A stretch of DNA of 42,142 bases from an uncultured bacterium. GTDB taxonomy: Bacteria > Actinomycetota > Coriobacteriia > Coriobacteriales > Coriobacteriaceae. Location: NCBI GenBank assembly GCA_905215445.1, contig CAJMPZ010000013.1, positions 1 to 42,142 of the forward strand, given 5' to 3'. Below are positions 31,445 to 39,359 of this stretch, piece by piece. Every line of letters begins with the position of its first letter. Position 1 is the stretch's first letter. The position numbers were made by a program, and so were the translations under genes. The notes under the pieces were generated by a model, which saw nothing but the letters and a program-made list of their open reading frames with translations, made no database searches and was not told the DNA's origin.

Positions 31445-31811
31445 AAAGCTGAGTGAGCCTGTAAGCCGGGTTCTGTCGTGAACGGTCATTTATCTTGTCT
31501 GCACGTTACCATGCAGCTCCACGCACGCTACCCGAACGCGGACCGGGCCGGCCCATAGCGTTCCTATTCGCGCTTGCTCCGGATGGGGCTTGCCAAGCCG
31601 CCGTGTTGCCACGACGCTGGTGGTCTCTTACACCACCGTTTCAGCTTTTCCCTTTACGCCTTGCGGCGCAGGTGGGAGTCTTCTTTTCTGCGGCGCTTTC
31701 CGTCGGATCACTCCGCCCGGCCGTTAGCCGGCATCCCGCCCTCTGGAGCCCGGACTTTCCTCACGCGTACTGCAAACAGCACATCGCGCGACCGTCTGGC
31801 CCACTCAGCAG
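31445..31811 (-). ncRNA. rnpB: RNase P RNA, bacterial type A
   Basis: The catalytic RNA of RNase P, which trims tRNA 5' ends. On the minus strand the conserved GAGGAAAGTCCGGGCTCC lies near the 5' end and GACAGAACCCGGCTTACAGG near the 3' end. The terminal P1 helix pairs GCTGAGTGGGCC (31809-31798) with GGCTCACTCAGC (31459-31448). A GTAAGAGACCACCAG segment and the length of about 365 nt also fit type A. Open frames over this region are spurious. The ends are estimated to within a few bases. Confidence 0.95.
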
Positions 31812-31817
31812 TGCAAG

Positions 31818-31844
31818 AGTGTAGCACACCGTTACCGCAGGCAA
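31818..31844 (-). promoter_or_regulatory. rnpB promoter
   Basis: Minus-strand TACACT (31818-31823) lies seven bases before the expected RNA 5' end. TTGCCT is a possible -35 box with a 15-bp spacer. Confidence 0.5.
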
Positions 31845-31899
31845 TGGCACAACGCAAACGCTCGACACGATAAACCAAGAACCGCCATGCGCTACAATG

Positions 31900-32006
31900 G
31901 TCCTGTCGATGGGCAACGTCGTCAGTCGAGACGCGACCGCGCTCCGCACCCCTCCGTCTACTCGGTGTGTTCCCGCCTCCTCCCCGAGGCGGGATGTCGG
32001 CTTTTT
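31900..32006 (+). ncRNA. Candidate small RNA with terminator-like 3' end
   Basis: On the plus strand TACAAT at 31894-31899 could be a -10 box. About 80 nt later CCCGCCTC-ctcccc-GAGGCGGG (31974-31995 approx.) is followed, after eight bases, by six T residues. No plus-strand gene lies upstream for this hairpin to serve. No known RNA family was recognised and the -35 box is weak. Confidence 0.25.
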
Positions 32007-32089
32007 TCATGCACCGACAACCTAATAGCCTGTGGACAGCCCAGACAGTATTGCGCGCGGACGACATCGCGCACCTCAGCAGCAAATGC

Positions 32090-32122
32090 AAAAAGGGACC
32101 CGTCCATTACGGACGGATCCCT
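32090..32122 (-). terminator. Terminator of rpsA
   Basis: Minus-strand 12-bp stem AGGGATCCGTCC/GGACGGGTCCCT with one G-U pair and a 5-nt loop, followed by five T residues, 26 bp after the rpsA stop. Confidence 0.9.
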
Positions 32123-32147
32123 TAAAACAAGTGATCGTCAAACCGAA

Positions 32148-33314
32148 TTACTCGGCGTCGGTCTCCTCGTCCTTCTTCTCGGAAGGCAGCGGGGTAACCT
32201 CGATCTCGACGCCCAGAGTCTCAGCAGCAGACTTCATGGACAGGGAGATACGACGACGGTCGAGATCGATCTCCATGACCTTGACCTGAACCTTGTCGCC
32301 CACGTGGGTGACCTGAGAAGGCTGATCGACGTGCTTGTTGGCCATCTCGGAGATGTGCACCAGGCCCTCGATGCCCTCGCCCAGGTCGACGAAAGCGCCG
32401 AACGGGACAAGCTTGGTCACAGTGCCCTCGACGATAGCGCCGACGGGGTACTTCTTGACCAGTGCGCGCCACGGATCCTCGGTGGTCTGCTTGAGACCCA
32501 GGGAGATGCGCTCGCGGTTGAGATCGACGTCGAGAACCTCGACCTCGACCTCCTGGCCGACCTTGACAACCTCGGAAGGATGGTTGACGTGGTTCCAGGA
32601 GAGCTCGGAGATGTGGATGAGGCCGTCGATACCGCCGAGGTCGACGAAGGCGCCGAAGTCGACGATGGAGGAAACGGTGCCCTGGAGACGCATGCCAGAC
32701 TTGAGCTTGGACAGGATCTCGGAACGCTCGGCCTTACGGGACTCCTCGAGCACGACGCGACGGGAGAGGACGACGTTGTTGCGGTTGCGGTCCATCTCGA
32801 TGACGCGAGCCTCGATGCGGGTGCCCATGTAGGAGGTGAGGTCCTTGACGCGACGGAGGTCGACGAGGGAAGCGGGCAGGAAGCCACGCAGGCCGATGTC
32901 GAGGATCAGGCCGCCCTTGACAACCTCGATAACCTCGCCCTCGACATTCTCGCCGGAGTTGAACTTCTCCTCGATGCGGTTCCAAGCACGCTCGTACTCG
33001 GCACGCTTCTTGGACAGGACCAGACGACCGTCCTTGTCCTCCTTCTGGAGAACCAGAGCCTCGATGGGATCACCGAGTGCAACGATGTCTGCAGGGTTAG
33101 CGTCCTTGCGGATGGACAGCTCGCGGACCGGGATAACGCCCTCGGACTTGAATCCGATGTCAACGAGCACCTCGTCATGCTCGATCTTAACGACAGTGCC
33201 GTTAACGAGATCGCCCTCATCAAAGTCGGTAATCGTACCGTCGATGAGGTTGTTCATCTCCTCCTCGTTGACATCGTCAAGAGAGAAAATAGACGAGTTC
33301 TGAATCTCACTCAA
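32148..33314 (-). CDS. rpsA: 30S ribosomal protein S1
   Basis: A 388-residue RNA-binding protein that brings mRNA to the 30S subunit. Four S1 domains can be followed: starting near residues 34 (GDLVNGTVVKI), 120 (GENVEGEVIEV), 205 (GMRLQGTVSSIVDFGAFVDL) and 290 (GAIVEGTVTKLVPFGAFVDL). Four domains fit Gram-positive S1 proteins rather than the six of E. coli. The C-terminal tail is acidic. The start is TTG at 33314, seven bases after AAAGGGG; the next Met (residue 20) would cut into the conserved N terminus. Monocistronic with a strong terminator. Codon choice is even and typical of a highly expressed gene. Confidence 0.94.
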   Translation of the reverse strand: MSEIQNSSIFSLDDVNEEEMNNLIDGTITDFDEGDLVNGTVVKIEHDEVLVDIGFKSEGVIPVRELSIRKDANPADIVALGDPIEALVLQKEDKDGRLVLSKKRAEYERAWNRIEEKFNSGENVEGEVIEVVKGGLILDIGLRGFLPASLVDLRRVKDLTSYMGTRIEARVIEMDRNRNNVVLSRRVVLEESRKAERSEILSKLKSGMRLQGTVSSIVDFGAFVDLGGIDGLIHISELSWNHVNHPSEVVKVGQEVEVEVLDVDLNRERISLGLKQTTEDPWRALVKKYPVGAIVEGTVTKLVPFGAFVDLGEGIEGLVHISEMANKHVDQPSQVTHVGDKVQVKVMEIDLDRRRISLSMKSAAETLGVEIEVTPLPSEKKDEETDAE

Positions 33315-33629
33315 AGGTGGACCCCTTTCGAACTACGGGGCCCCGATTGCTAGGACCTACAGAAGGGTGCGACAAGCACACAACGTTTAGGAACACTCGG
33401 GAGCCGACAGATACTAATGTGACGCTTATGCAATCACGTTCGTATAGGTTACGGGGAAATGAGTTCGATTTCAAGCGTGAACTGCGATTTTTTACTCGTG
33501 TGGAGACTTTTTCGTAATCTTATGAACACACGTCTCCGCAACTTGACGATAACCAGCCAGGCATTCGGCTTTGGGGTAAAGTATCCGGAGCCAACGATTC
33601 TAGATCGATTTTTCGAGAAAGGTGCCCGC
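33315..33629. other. Divergent intergenic region between rpsA and the HAD hydrolase gene
   Basis: 315 bp, more AT-rich than its flanks. On the minus strand TTGAAA (33469-33474) and TAACCT (33446-33451), 17 bp apart, may be an rpsA promoter. An open frame on the plus strand joins the HAD gene, but its first 57 codons have no ribosome binding site or homology. Confidence 0.4.
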
Positions 33630-34388
33630 GTGCTCAAAGCAGTCGTTTTCGATATGGACGAAACGCTTCTTAGCATCAACCTCAACGCGTTCATCCTTCG
33701 CTATTTTAAGGATGTCTCTTCGATGCTCGCGGATATCGGGCGCCGCAGCCGCGGTGGCACGATGGCACGCCTCGGCACCATCCTGGTCGACCTCAACGCC
33801 AATCGCCGCAGCGGCACGGACAACCGCACCAATCTTGAGTTTTACCAAGAAGAGGCCAAGCGCCGATGCGGGATTTGCCTCTCCGATCCCCTCATCTACG
33901 AGGCGTTTACCTACTACGACCGCGAAGTTCTTCCGTACAAGAATGACGAACTCATCAACGCCCATGCCATGCCGGGCGCACACGCCGCGCTCCAGGCCGT
34001 ACAGGACGCAGGGCTGCGCTGCGCGCTCTTTACCAACCCCAGCTTTCCGCAGGGGGCCATCGAGTGCCGCATGGGTTGGGGCGACCTGGCCGACGCCCCC
34101 TTTGAGCTCGTCACGCACATGGGAAACGCCACCCGCTGCAAGCCTGATGCCACCTACTATCTAGAACAGCTTCAGGTGATGGGGCTCGAACCGCACGAGG
34201 TCCTTATGGTGGGCAACGATCCCAAACGCGACTTCCCTAGCCCCGCCTGCGGCATTCAGACTGCCTATGTAGGCCAGGGAAAACCCGGCCGAGCTACCTG
34301 GCGCGGAACCATGGAAGGCTTCGCCCGCGACTTTAACGCCGTAGTAGAAGCCTTCTACGAACACCAGGTAGCCGACGAACTGTCCTAG
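33630..34388 (+). CDS. HAD-superfamily hydrolase
   Basis: A 252-residue phosphatase-type HAD protein. Motif I is FDMDETLLS with nucleophile Asp8 and acid Asp10; motif II is the Thr in LFTNPS; motif III/IV are Lys in RCKPDATYY and GNDPKRDF. Substrate unknown. The start is GTG at 33630, seven bases after AAAGG; the longer open frame upstream lacks a site. Its TAG stop overlaps the TAG of the convergent cysteine desulfidase gene within one CTAG (34385-34388). Confidence 0.85.
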   Translation: MLKAVVFDMDETLLSINLNAFILRYFKDVSSMLADIGRRSRGGTMARLGTILVDLNANRRSGTDNRTNLEFYQEEAKRRCGICLSDPLIYEAFTYYDREVLPYKNDELINAHAMPGAHAALQAVQDAGLRCALFTNPSFPQGAIECRMGWGDLADAPFELVTHMGNATRCKPDATYYLEQLQVMGLEPHEVLMVGNDPKRDFPSPACGIQTAYVGQGKPGRATWRGTMEGFARDFNAVVEAFYEHQVADELS

Positions 34389-35704
34389 CACACTTGGGTT
34401 TTGCCGATCATGATGTTGAGGATCTCGACGTCGGTATCTTTCATGCCCACACGGCCTACGTAGCCCATACTGGCGATTGTCTGCTCAACGGTATCTTGGA
34501 TCAGGCCCTCGCCGGCGCGGAAGCCGCGACCCTGCATGGCCATATCATGGCCCAGAATCGCTGCATCGACGGCAGCCGAGATCTTGGCGGCACAGCTCGC
34601 CTTGGCGCCATCGCACACGATGCCGCCCACATTGCCGAGCGTATTGGAGACCGTCGCACCGATTTGCTCGCGCGTGCCACCGCACAGCCAGGTAATCGCG
34701 GCACCGGCACCGCACGCAGCGCAAATAGCGCCGCAAAACGCCGAGAGCGCACCAATGTAGCTCTTGATATGCACGGCAATGAGATCGGACAGCATCACGG
34801 CACGCACCAGGCGCTCGTGGTCGCAGCGCAGGTACTCGGCATACTCCATGACGGGCAGTGCGCAGGTAATGCCCTGATTGCCCGAGCCGCACACAATGGC
34901 GACCGGCAGCGCGCAACCGTTCATGCGGGCGTCGGACCCGGCGGCCGCACGGGCACGGGCACGGCAGGCGACGTCATCGGCACGAGCACCCAGCAGCGTA
35001 CGACCCACCTCGGCGCCCCAAGCGTGCGCAAGGCCCTCGGCACTGATTGCGCCATTCAGCTCAATCTGACGCTCAACGGCAGCGCGGGCGCCCTCAATGT
35101 CACCGTCCTCGATAAAGTCGATGATGGAATCAATGGACATGGGCGTATCGGCGTTATCTGCCGCACGCTCGGCCACCACGCGCTCGGCGCAGGCGGCGCA
35201 CTCCCCCGCCGACTTGCCGCATACCGGAATACCATCGAGCGTATGGCACGTGACATTAGTGTGGTGATCGGTAATCTCGACGACCGCGGTATGGCCCCCG
35301 GCCGTCGCAGTCACCTTGATGTAGAGGTTGGGCACACCCTCGACAAGCGACACATCGCAGTAGCCGGCGTCGGCGAGGAGCTCGGCCACGCGAGCGCGGT
35401 CTTCATCGTTAACGCTCTCGAGCACCTCGAGCGCGCTCTTAGCGTCGCCGCCCACGGCACCCAGCACGGCCGCGGCTTCAATACCGTGCATACCGCCCGA
35501 GTTGGGCACGGTCACGCTCTTAACGTTCTTGATAATGTTGCCCGAGCAGGCAACATCCATATGATCGGGTTCGCAACCGAGCGTCTGGCTCGCCAGCGCC
35601 GCTGCATAGGCAACGGCAATGGGCTCGGTGCAGCCGAGTGCACAGACAAGCTCGCGGTTCAAAACATCGCAAAACGCGGCATCACGGATGGAATCGGTAG
35701 GCAT
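34385..35704 (-). CDS. cyuA: L-cysteine desulfidase family protein (CyuA/UPF0597)
   Basis: A 439-residue protein of the serine dehydratase alpha-chain-like UPF0597 family, to which CyuA/YhaM belongs; it splits L-cysteine to pyruvate, ammonia and sulfide with a [4Fe-4S] cluster. Cys25 in LGCTEPIAVAYAA is the catalytic-type cysteine; likely cluster cysteines lie in VCGSGNQG, ICAACGAG and VCDGAKASCAAK. Length matches E. coli CyuA (436). The ATG at 35704 follows AGGAG. It could feed sulfide to MetY. Activity on selenocysteine has not been shown for the family as far as I know. Confidence 0.88.
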   Translation of the reverse strand: MPTDSIRDAAFCDVLNRELVCALGCTEPIAVAYAAALASQTLGCEPDHMDVACSGNIIKNVKSVTVPNSGGMHGIEAAAVLGAVGGDAKSALEVLESVNDEDRARVAELLADAGYCDVSLVEGVPNLYIKVTATAGGHTAVVEITDHHTNVTCHTLDGIPVCGKSAGECAACAERVVAERAADNADTPMSIDSIIDFIEDGDIEGARAAVERQIELNGAISAEGLAHAWGAEVGRTLLGARADDVACRARARAAAGSDARMNGCALPVAIVCGSGNQGITCALPVMEYAEYLRCDHERLVRAVMLSDLIAVHIKSYIGALSAFCGAICAACGAGAAITWLCGGTREQIGATVSNTLGNVGGIVCDGAKASCAAKISAAVDAAILGHDMAMQGRGFRAGEGLIQDTVEQTIASMGYVGRVGMKDTDVEILNIMIGKTQVC

Positions 35705-35974
35705 AGGTATCTCCTGCTTGCATAACGGGCTGGACTCTCAAAAAAGTTGGCTCCTTTATTTGATAACAATGCATCAAAAACCGCAACCACGGTTCCGGCG
35801 GACGGCGCTCAAGCACAAATTGGCGGCATTATTCATGAGAGGCCGGTCTTGTTGCCTGCTAAAGCGTTTGACCAAAAAACGCCCGAGCGTTTACGCAAAA
35901 GTCGCGCTATCATGCAGTCGAACGCGGTAAACACCTTTAGCATTTGCGCCGCACAGACCAGAGAGGAACCATCC

Positions 35975-36442
35975 ATGAAGATCGGTATCGGCAACGACCA
36001 CGCCGCCGTCGAGCTCAAGAACATCATTTCCGAGCACCTGAAGGAGCGCGGCTGCGAGGTCGTGAACTTTGGCACCGACACCTCCGAGAGCTTCGACTAC
36101 CCCATCGCCGGCTACAAGGTGGGCAAGGCCGTTGCCAACGGCGACGTTGACCTGGGTATCCTGATCTGCGGCACCGGCGTCGGGATCAGCCTGGCTGCCA
36201 ACAAGGTCGAGGGCGTACGCGCCGTCGTGTGCTCCGAGCCCTTCAGCGCCAAGCTCTCGCGCATGCACAACAACACCAACGTGCTCGCCTTTGGCGCCCG
36301 CGTCGTTGGCTCCGAGCTCGCCAAGATGATCGTCGACGAGTGGCTCGACGCCGAGTTTGAGGGCGGCCGTCACGAGCGTCGCGTTAACCTCCTCGACGAG
36401 ATCGACCACACGCGCGGCCTTAAGATCGTCGACGAGGCCTAA
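35975..36442 (+). CDS. rpiB: Ribose-5-phosphate isomerase B
   Basis: A 155-residue enzyme of the RpiB/LacAB family, interconverting ribose 5-phosphate and ribulose 5-phosphate. Motifs: GNDHAA (6-11), DYPIAGYKVG (41-50), ICGTGVGISLAANK (64-77) with Cys65 as the active-site base, and RMHNNTNVLAFGAR (96-109). Length matches E. coli RpiB (149). The ATG at 35975 is preceded by GAGAGG nine bases upstream; open codons before it lack similarity. A single gene with its own terminator. Confidence 0.93.
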   Translation: MKIGIGNDHAAVELKNIISEHLKERGCEVVNFGTDTSESFDYPIAGYKVGKAVANGDVDLGILICGTGVGISLAANKVEGVRAVVCSEPFSAKLSRMHNNTNVLAFGARVVGSELAKMIVDEWLDAEFEGGRHERRVNLLDEIDHTRGLKIVDEA

Positions 36443-36472
36443 AGATTCACAAAGCCATACGACGCTAACGCC

Positions 36473-36512
36473 AGCCCCCGCCCGGAAGAAACATCCGGAC
36501 GGGGGCTCTTTA
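36473..36512 (+). terminator. Terminator of rpiB
   Basis: 14-bp stem AGCCCCCGCCCGGA/TCCGGACGGGGGCT with one mismatch and a 7-nt loop, followed by CTTTA. Confidence 0.8.
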
Positions 36513-36549
36513 GTAGATTTGTGGGGGTTTACCAAAAGTCTACTGGAAT

Positions 36550-36584
36550 AAAAAGGGCGCCGCGGATGAAGTTCCGCGGCGCCC
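36550..36584 (-). terminator. Terminator of ndk
   Basis: Minus-strand perfect 12-bp stem GGGCGCCGCGGA/TCCGCGGCGCCC with a 6-nt loop, followed by five T residues. Confidence 0.92.
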
Positions 36585-36622
36585 AAGCCACACGCTAACA
36601 GCTTTAAGGAGTCAAAGCTGGT

Positions 36623-37027
36623 TTAGCCAAAAAAGCGCTTGATCTCGATCTCGGCGTTCTCCAGGCAGTCGGAGCCGTGGATCACGTTGGCGTTGACATC
36701 GACAGCAAAGTCGCCGCGAATGGTGCCGGGGGCAGCATCAAGCGGGTTGGTGGCGCCCATAAGGGTGCGCATCTTGGAGACAGCGGAGAGGCCGGAAACG
36801 ACCATCTTGACGACCGGACCGCTCGTCATAAAGTCGCAGAGACCGCCAAAGAAGGGCTTGTCGGCCAGATGGGCGTAGTGCTCCTCGACGGTAGCGCGCT
36901 CGAGCGTGGTCATCTCCATGCGCTCGATAACAAGGCCGCTGCGCTCAATGCGAGCAACGATCTCGCCGATCTTGCGATCGCGCACGGCGTCGGGCTTAAT
37001 CATGATGAAGGTCTTCTCGATAGCCAT
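36623..37027 (-). CDS. ndk: Nucleoside diphosphate kinase
   Basis: A 134-residue enzyme that balances nucleoside triphosphates by phosphate transfer through His117 in NVIHGSDC. The N-terminal FIMIKPDAVRDR and the MGATNPLDAAPGTIRGDF segment (90-107) are fully conserved. The ATG at 37027 follows GAAAGG by eight bases; 14 open codons upstream are rejected because they lack a site and exceed the family N terminus. Monocistronic. Confidence 0.96.
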   Translation of the reverse strand: MAIEKTFIMIKPDAVRDRKIGEIVARIERSGLVIERMEMTTLERATVEEHYAHLADKPFFGGLCDFMTSGPVVKMVVSGLSAVSKMRTLMGATNPLDAAPGTIRGDFAVDVNANVIHGSDCLENAEIEIKRFFG

Positions 37028-37090
37028 AAGGTAGCCTTTCAAGTAGGTTCGCGCGTGCCCAAGTCCCATTCCGGCACCCGCCTGGACTGC

Positions 37091-37119
37091 ATCGTAACAG
37101 AGTTCTAGCTGCAGTTAAA
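37091..37119 (-). promoter_or_regulatory. Possible ndk promoter
   Basis: Minus-strand TTTAAC and TACGAT are 17 bp apart, with the -10 box 64 bp before the ndk start. Confidence 0.45.
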
Positions 37120-37327
37120 CAAAAAGCCGTTTATTGAAGCGTTATTATTTATTAAAGCGCTCCATATGTGTCACTTCTGTTTCGAAGCCCGACTAGAGTA
37201 CCATCCGTCCCACTTTCAACTGCAACGAACAGAACGGGCGGTCGATTGTCGCCCGTGAACGCACCCCCTTCACAACCTGCGCAAATGTCCTACAGAAGTT
37301 CTCGACAAGCTCCTTCCTTCTCTATAA

Positions 37328-37359
37328 CAAAACGGGTGCCCACCGTAGCGGGCACCCGT
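37328..37359 (-). terminator. Terminator of argH
   Basis: Minus-strand perfect 10-bp stem ACGGGTGCCC/GGGCACCCGT with an 8-nt loop, followed by TTTG. Confidence 0.82.
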
Positions 37360-37404
37360 AAAGGCAAAATATGATGAACACACCAGACAGACGCATCCAA
37401 TAAG

Positions 37405-38835
37405 CTAATTAGCTCCGTGGCCCATCTCGACGACCTTGGATAACGAGCCAAACACACCCTCATTGGCCGCGAGCTGCGCCTCGGCGCTTCCCAACTGCAC
37501 GGCAACGGCAGCAGGGGCGGTACCACCCTCGGTCGTGCGCGCGGCGACAATCGACGGGATGTCGAGTGCCTCGGTAATGTCGCGCTCAAAGAGCGGACTT
37601 GCCTCCTGAAACACCTCAAACGGCAGGTCCTCAAGATTGCAGCCGCGCTTCTCACACATCAGGACAAGATGACCCACCACGGCATGTGCCTCGCGGAACG
37701 GCAGGCCGCGCTTTGCCAGGTAATCGGCAACATCAGTGGCTGCCAAGTGGCCCACACCACACTCGCGCGCCATGGCGTCCTCGTTGACAGTCCAGGTCGA
37801 GATCATGCCGGCCATAACCGACAGGCACTGCATGAGCGTATGGGCGGTATCGAGCGCACCCTCCTTGTCCTCCTGCAAGTCCTTGTTATAAGCAAGCGGC
37901 AGGCCCTTCATGGTCACGAGCAGCTGCACCAGGTTGCCGTACACGCGACCGCTCTTGCCGCGGATAAGCTCAGCAAAGTCGGGGTTCTTCTTCTGCGGCA
38001 TGATAGACGAGCCGGTGGAATACGAGTCGGAAAGCGTGATAAAGCCGAATTCGGAGCTCGACCACAGCACGATCTCCTCGGAAAGACGCGACAGGTGCAT
38101 GGCCATGACGGAGCCGGCGTAATGCAGATCGAGCAGGAAATCACGGTCGGAAACCGCATCGAGCGAGTTGGGAATCACACCCGCAAAGCCAAGCTCGGCA
38201 GCCGTCATCTGGCGATCGAGCGGATAGCTCGTACCGGCAAGCGCGGCGGCACCCAGCGGGCAGTTGTCAGCGGCATCAAAGGCGGCCTTCAGGCGTGTAA
38301 AGTCGCGCGCGAACATCCAGGAATACGCCAGCAGATGATGCGACAGCAGCACGGGCTGAGCATGCTGCATGTGCGTGTAGCCCGGCAGAATCACCTTGTC
38401 GTACTTCTTGGCCGCATCCACCAGCACATGGCGCAGCTCAAGATTGGCCTCCATGAGTTCCTTGGCCAGCGCCTTGACGCCTAGACGCGTATCGGTCGCC
38501 ACCTGGTCGTTGCGCGAACGCCCGGTATGCAAGCGCTTACCGGCCTCGCCGATGCGGCGCGTCAGCTCGCTCTCGATGGACATATGAATGTCCTCATCGT
38601 TGATATCGAAGGTGAAGTTGCCGGCATCGATATCCTGTTCGATTCCGGTCAGGCCCTCGGCAATCGCCTGCTCGTCCTCGGCACTGATGATGCCTTGGGC
38701 CGCCAGCATCTTGGCATGCGCCTTAGAACCGGCGATATCCTGCTTATAGAGATGTTTGTCGACAGGCAGCGACGCGCCAAACTCCTGCGTGACCTCGGCC
38801 ACTCCCGCCTCAAAACGACCGCCCCAAAGAGCCAT
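37405..38835 (-). CDS. argH: Argininosuccinate lyase
   Basis: A 476-residue enzyme that splits argininosuccinate into arginine and fumarate, the last step of arginine synthesis. HTGRSRNDQ near 112-120, the HMQHAQPV segment with the catalytic His near 160, and the superfamily signature GSSIMPQKKNPD near 275-286 with the catalytic Ser are intact. Length is usual (about 460). The ATG at 38835 follows AAAGGAGA; an extension upstream is not conserved. argG lies upstream on the same strand, but a terminator and a small ORF stand between them, so the two may not share one transcript. Confidence 0.95.
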   Translation of the reverse strand: MALWGGRFEAGVAEVTQEFGASLPVDKHLYKQDIAGSKAHAKMLAAQGIISAEDEQAIAEGLTGIEQDIDAGNFTFDINDEDIHMSIESELTRRIGEAGKRLHTGRSRNDQVATDTRLGVKALAKELMEANLELRHVLVDAAKKYDKVILPGYTHMQHAQPVLLSHHLLAYSWMFARDFTRLKAAFDAADNCPLGAAALAGTSYPLDRQMTAAELGFAGVIPNSLDAVSDRDFLLDLHYAGSVMAMHLSRLSEEIVLWSSSEFGFITLSDSYSTGSSIMPQKKNPDFAELIRGKSGRVYGNLVQLLVTMKGLPLAYNKDLQEDKEGALDTAHTLMQCLSVMAGMISTWTVNEDAMARECGVGHLAATDVADYLAKRGLPFREAHAVVGHLVLMCEKRGCNLEDLPFEVFQEASPLFERDITEALDIPSIVAARTTEGGTAPAAVAVQLGSAEAQLAANEGVFGSLSKVVEMGHGAN

Positions 38836-38954
38836 GGAACCGTCTCCTTTCTCTAAATACCAAAACAAGCGCCTAATGAAATGCGCCATGTCGCTAAAGC
38901 AATTTACCAACCGCTAGTTTTGCACATTCCCCTACTGCGTGCGGAGCCATGTGG

Positions 38955-39125
38955 CTAATTTGCAAAGAAGTGACGCACCATGCACTTGGCACCCAACGTC
39001 TCCCTCCGAATGTTGCCCTGTGAACCGTCAATCCAAGCCTTCAGGCTCATAGGGACGTCCTCGACCTTTACAGCATCGAGCTCGGGCGCGAGGGCAAGTA
39101 AAGCATGCGCGATGACATTGAACAT
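38955..39125 (-). CDS. Small ORF of 56 residues between argG and argH, unknown
   Basis: I do not recognise this protein. The ATG at 39125 lies eight bases after a very strong GGAGGAG site, and TATATATA just upstream could be a -10 region. The N-terminal part (FNVIAHALLALAPEL) is hydrophobic or amphipathic; the C-terminal half is mixed and basic with one cysteine (GAKCMVRHF). It starts 46 bp downstream of the argG terminator and ends 119 bp before argH. It could be a real small protein or a leader for argH. The ribosome binding site is the main support. Confidence 0.5.
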   Translation of the reverse strand: MFNVIAHALLALAPELDAVKVEDVPMSLKAWIDGSQGNIRRETLGAKCMVRHFFAN

Positions 39126-39170
39126 ATTGGATACTCCTCCTATATATAGGCGCAAGGCCGACAAATTGAT

Positions 39171-39205
39171 AGAAAGAGCCCCGCCGGACAACCCCGGCGG
39201 GGCTC
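39171..39205 (-). terminator. Terminator of argG
   Basis: Minus-strand 12-bp stem GAGCCCCGCCGG/CCGGCGGGGCTC with a 6-nt loop, followed by TTTCT. It lies 155 bp after the argG stop. Confidence 0.75.
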
Positions 39206-39359
39206 GGGCTCAGCCGCAGGCGCGGCGTCATATATGCGGGCGGAACGTAGGGGCCACCGATGTTAAGAAGTGTCAGCAAGCATAACGAAAGGTAGGGACC
39301 CCGTGCGCCCGTTTTTGTATCACGCGGATGGGCCGCGCGGATACCAAGGAAAGGAAGCC

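Larger units (their letters stand above)
31812..32147. other. Intergenic region between rnpB and rpsA
   Basis: 336 bp without a protein gene. It holds the rnpB promoter, the rpsA terminator, and on the plus strand a TACAAT box (31894-31899) followed about 80 bp later by a CCCGCCTC/GAGGCGGG hairpin with a TTTTTT run, which could bound a small RNA. Confidence 0.5.
37028..37404. other. Intergenic region between argH and ndk
   Basis: 377 bp with the ndk promoter candidate, the argH terminator and an AT-rich stretch at 37117-37165. No gene, repeat or RNA family is seen. Confidence 0.5.

Noticed and set aside
31495..31824. Open frames on both strands over 31495-32091
   Set aside because: The region is RNase P RNA, with clear P1 helix and conserved sequence blocks.
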